A stretch of DNA of 6,935 bases. Source: Klenkia sp. (GTDB lineage Bacteria; Actinomycetota; Actinomycetes; Mycobacteriales; Geodermatophilaceae). Numbering within the stretch: position 1 is the stretch's first letter; the number at the start of each line of letters is the position of its first letter. Positions 6,208-6,935 of this stretch are shown here, one piece after another. The notes under the pieces were generated by a model. It did not search any database. It saw nothing but the letters and a program-made list of their open reading frames with translations, and was not told where the DNA came from. A program made the position numbers and the translations under genes. The stretch lies in NCBI GenBank assembly GCA_025966215.1, contig JAOPVM010000393.1, positions 1 through 6,935 of the forward strand, given 5' to 3'.

Positions 6208-6935
6208 CCGGCGACCTCGACGGTCGCCGCCAGGGCCTCGGGGAGGGTGAACTGGCCGGCGTACAGCGCCTTGCCCACGATCGCGCCCTCGACGCCGATG
6301 CCGGCCAGCCCGGCCAGCGCCCGGATGTCGTCCAGCGAGGAGACCCCGCCGGAGGCGATCACCGGCCGGTCGGTGGCGGCGCAGACCTCGCGCAGCAGCT
6401 CCAGGTTCGGGCCCTGCAAGGTGCCGTCCTTGGTGATGTCGGTGACCACGTAGCGGGCACAGCCCTCGGCGTCCAGGCGGGCCAGGGTCTCGTAGAGCTC
6501 GCCACCCTCGCGGGTCCAGCCGCGGGCGGCGAGCTTGGTGCCGCGCACGTCCAGGCCGACGGCGATCCGGTCGCCGTGCTCGGCGATCGCCCGGGCACAC
6601 CACTCCGGGGACTCCAGCGCCGCGGTGCCCAGGTTCACCCGGCGGCAGCCGGTGGCCAGCGCGGCCTGCAGCGAGGCGTCGTCCCGGATCCCGCCGGACA
6701 GCTCCACGTCCACGTCCAGCTCGCCGACCACGCGGGCCAGCAGCTCGCGGTTGGACCCGCGGCCGAAGGCGGCGTCCAGGTCGACCAGGTGCACCCACTC
6801 GGCCCCGTCGCGCTGCCAGGTGCGCGCGGCCTCGAGCGGGTCGCCGTAGGAGGTCTCGCTGCCGGCCTCCCCCTGGACCAGGCGGACGGCGAGACCGTCG
6901 GCGACGTCGACGGCGGGGAGCAGCTGGAGCTTGGG
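6204..6935 (-). CDS. priA: Phosphoribosyl isomerase A (bifunctional HisA/TrpF), N-terminus cut by window edge
   Basis: This is the actinobacterial HisA-type isomerase that converts ProFAR to PRFAR in histidine synthesis. PriA enzymes of actinobacteria also carry out the TrpF step, phosphoribosylanthranilate to CdRP. The window holds 243 residues; only the initiator and perhaps one or two more residues are missing at the right edge, since the visible start [11 protein letters not shown] matches the family N-terminus. Counting from the first visible residue, the catalytic pair is Asp10 and Asp166 ([10 protein letters not shown]). The phosphate-binding sites are ELSGGIRDD (78-86) and ASGGVSS (194-200). 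The R-G-W motif (138-140) corresponds to the Arg/Trp pair of Mycobacterium tuberculosis PriA that adapts the loop to the two substrates. The reading continues through GLDVRGT and ends VEVAG. It heads the visible priA-rid-hisF run and overlaps the Rid gene by four bases; hisH is commonly found upstream in this group but lies outside the window. Confidence 0.96.
   Translation of the reverse strand, partial: PKLQLLPAVDVADGLAVRLVQGEAGSETSYGDPLEAARTWQRDGAEWVHLVDLDAAFGRGSNRELLARVVGELDVDVELSGGIRDDASLQAALATGCRRVNLGTAALESPEWCARAIAEHGDRIAVGLDVRGTKLAARGWTREGGELYETLARLDAEGCARYVVTDITKDGTLQGPNLELLREVCAATDRPVIASGGVSSLDDIRALAGLAGIGVEGAIVGKALYAGQFTLPEALAATVEVAG

Noticed and set aside
5824..6798. An apparent 324-residue fusion protein with the Rid domain at its C-terminus
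   Set aside because: The N-terminal two thirds are Arg/Gly/Pro-rich and lie out of frame over priA, whose own frame is clearly PriA. The Rid protein starts at the GTG overlapping the priA stop.
1..6935. Search for CRISPR arrays, insertion sequences, tRNA or rRNA genes and toxin-antitoxin or phage-defence genes
   Set aside because: No regularly spaced repeats, terminal inverted repeats with a transposase, tRNA-like folds or defence-type domains were seen; coding is nearly continuous with familiar families.

Overview
The window is high-GC DNA (about 70% or more by eye) with strong third-position G/C bias and mostly GTG starts. It carries a PriA-type HisA placed next to HisF. This combination points to an actinobacterium (Actinomycetota). 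A soil actinomycete such as the Geodermatophilaceae or a neighbouring family is a reasonable guess, but the sequence alone does not fix the genus.

Layout from left to right. Positions 51-479 (minus) encode an unrecognised membrane protein of about 142 residues with four predicted helices. Positions 573-4276 (minus) hold two overlapping ABC exporter half-transporter genes that look like a heterodimer: one subunit (628 aa) has a degenerate ATP site, and the other (606 aa) has the intact catalytic residues but an altered signature motif. A 126-bp divergent intergenic region (4277-4402) separates this pair from a plus-strand gene at 4403-5017, which encodes a DinB/mycothiol-dependent maleylpyruvate isomerase-like metal-binding protein of the TIGR03085 type. 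That gene converges on a minus-strand histidine cluster: priA (6204 to beyond the right edge), a RidA-superfamily gene (5824-6207) and hisF (5030-5827). The converging stop codons sit inside a 20-bp perfect palindrome.

How the genes work together. PriA isomerises ProFAR to PRFAR, and in actinobacteria usually also does the TrpF step of tryptophan synthesis. HisF, with HisH (not in the window), converts PRFAR to IGP and AICAR. The Rid-family protein between them is translationally coupled to both, but it lacks the catalytic arginine of true RidA, so its job is open. The ABC pair should export a hydrophobic or amphipathic compound; its substrate cannot be read from the sequence.

Most of the window is ordinary core and accessory actinobacterial content. 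I saw no mobile element, CRISPR array, tRNA or rRNA. The points most worth a second look are the asymmetric ABC pair, the arginine-less Rid protein in the his operon, the palindrome across two stop codons, and the regulatory layout between the exporter and the DinB-like gene.
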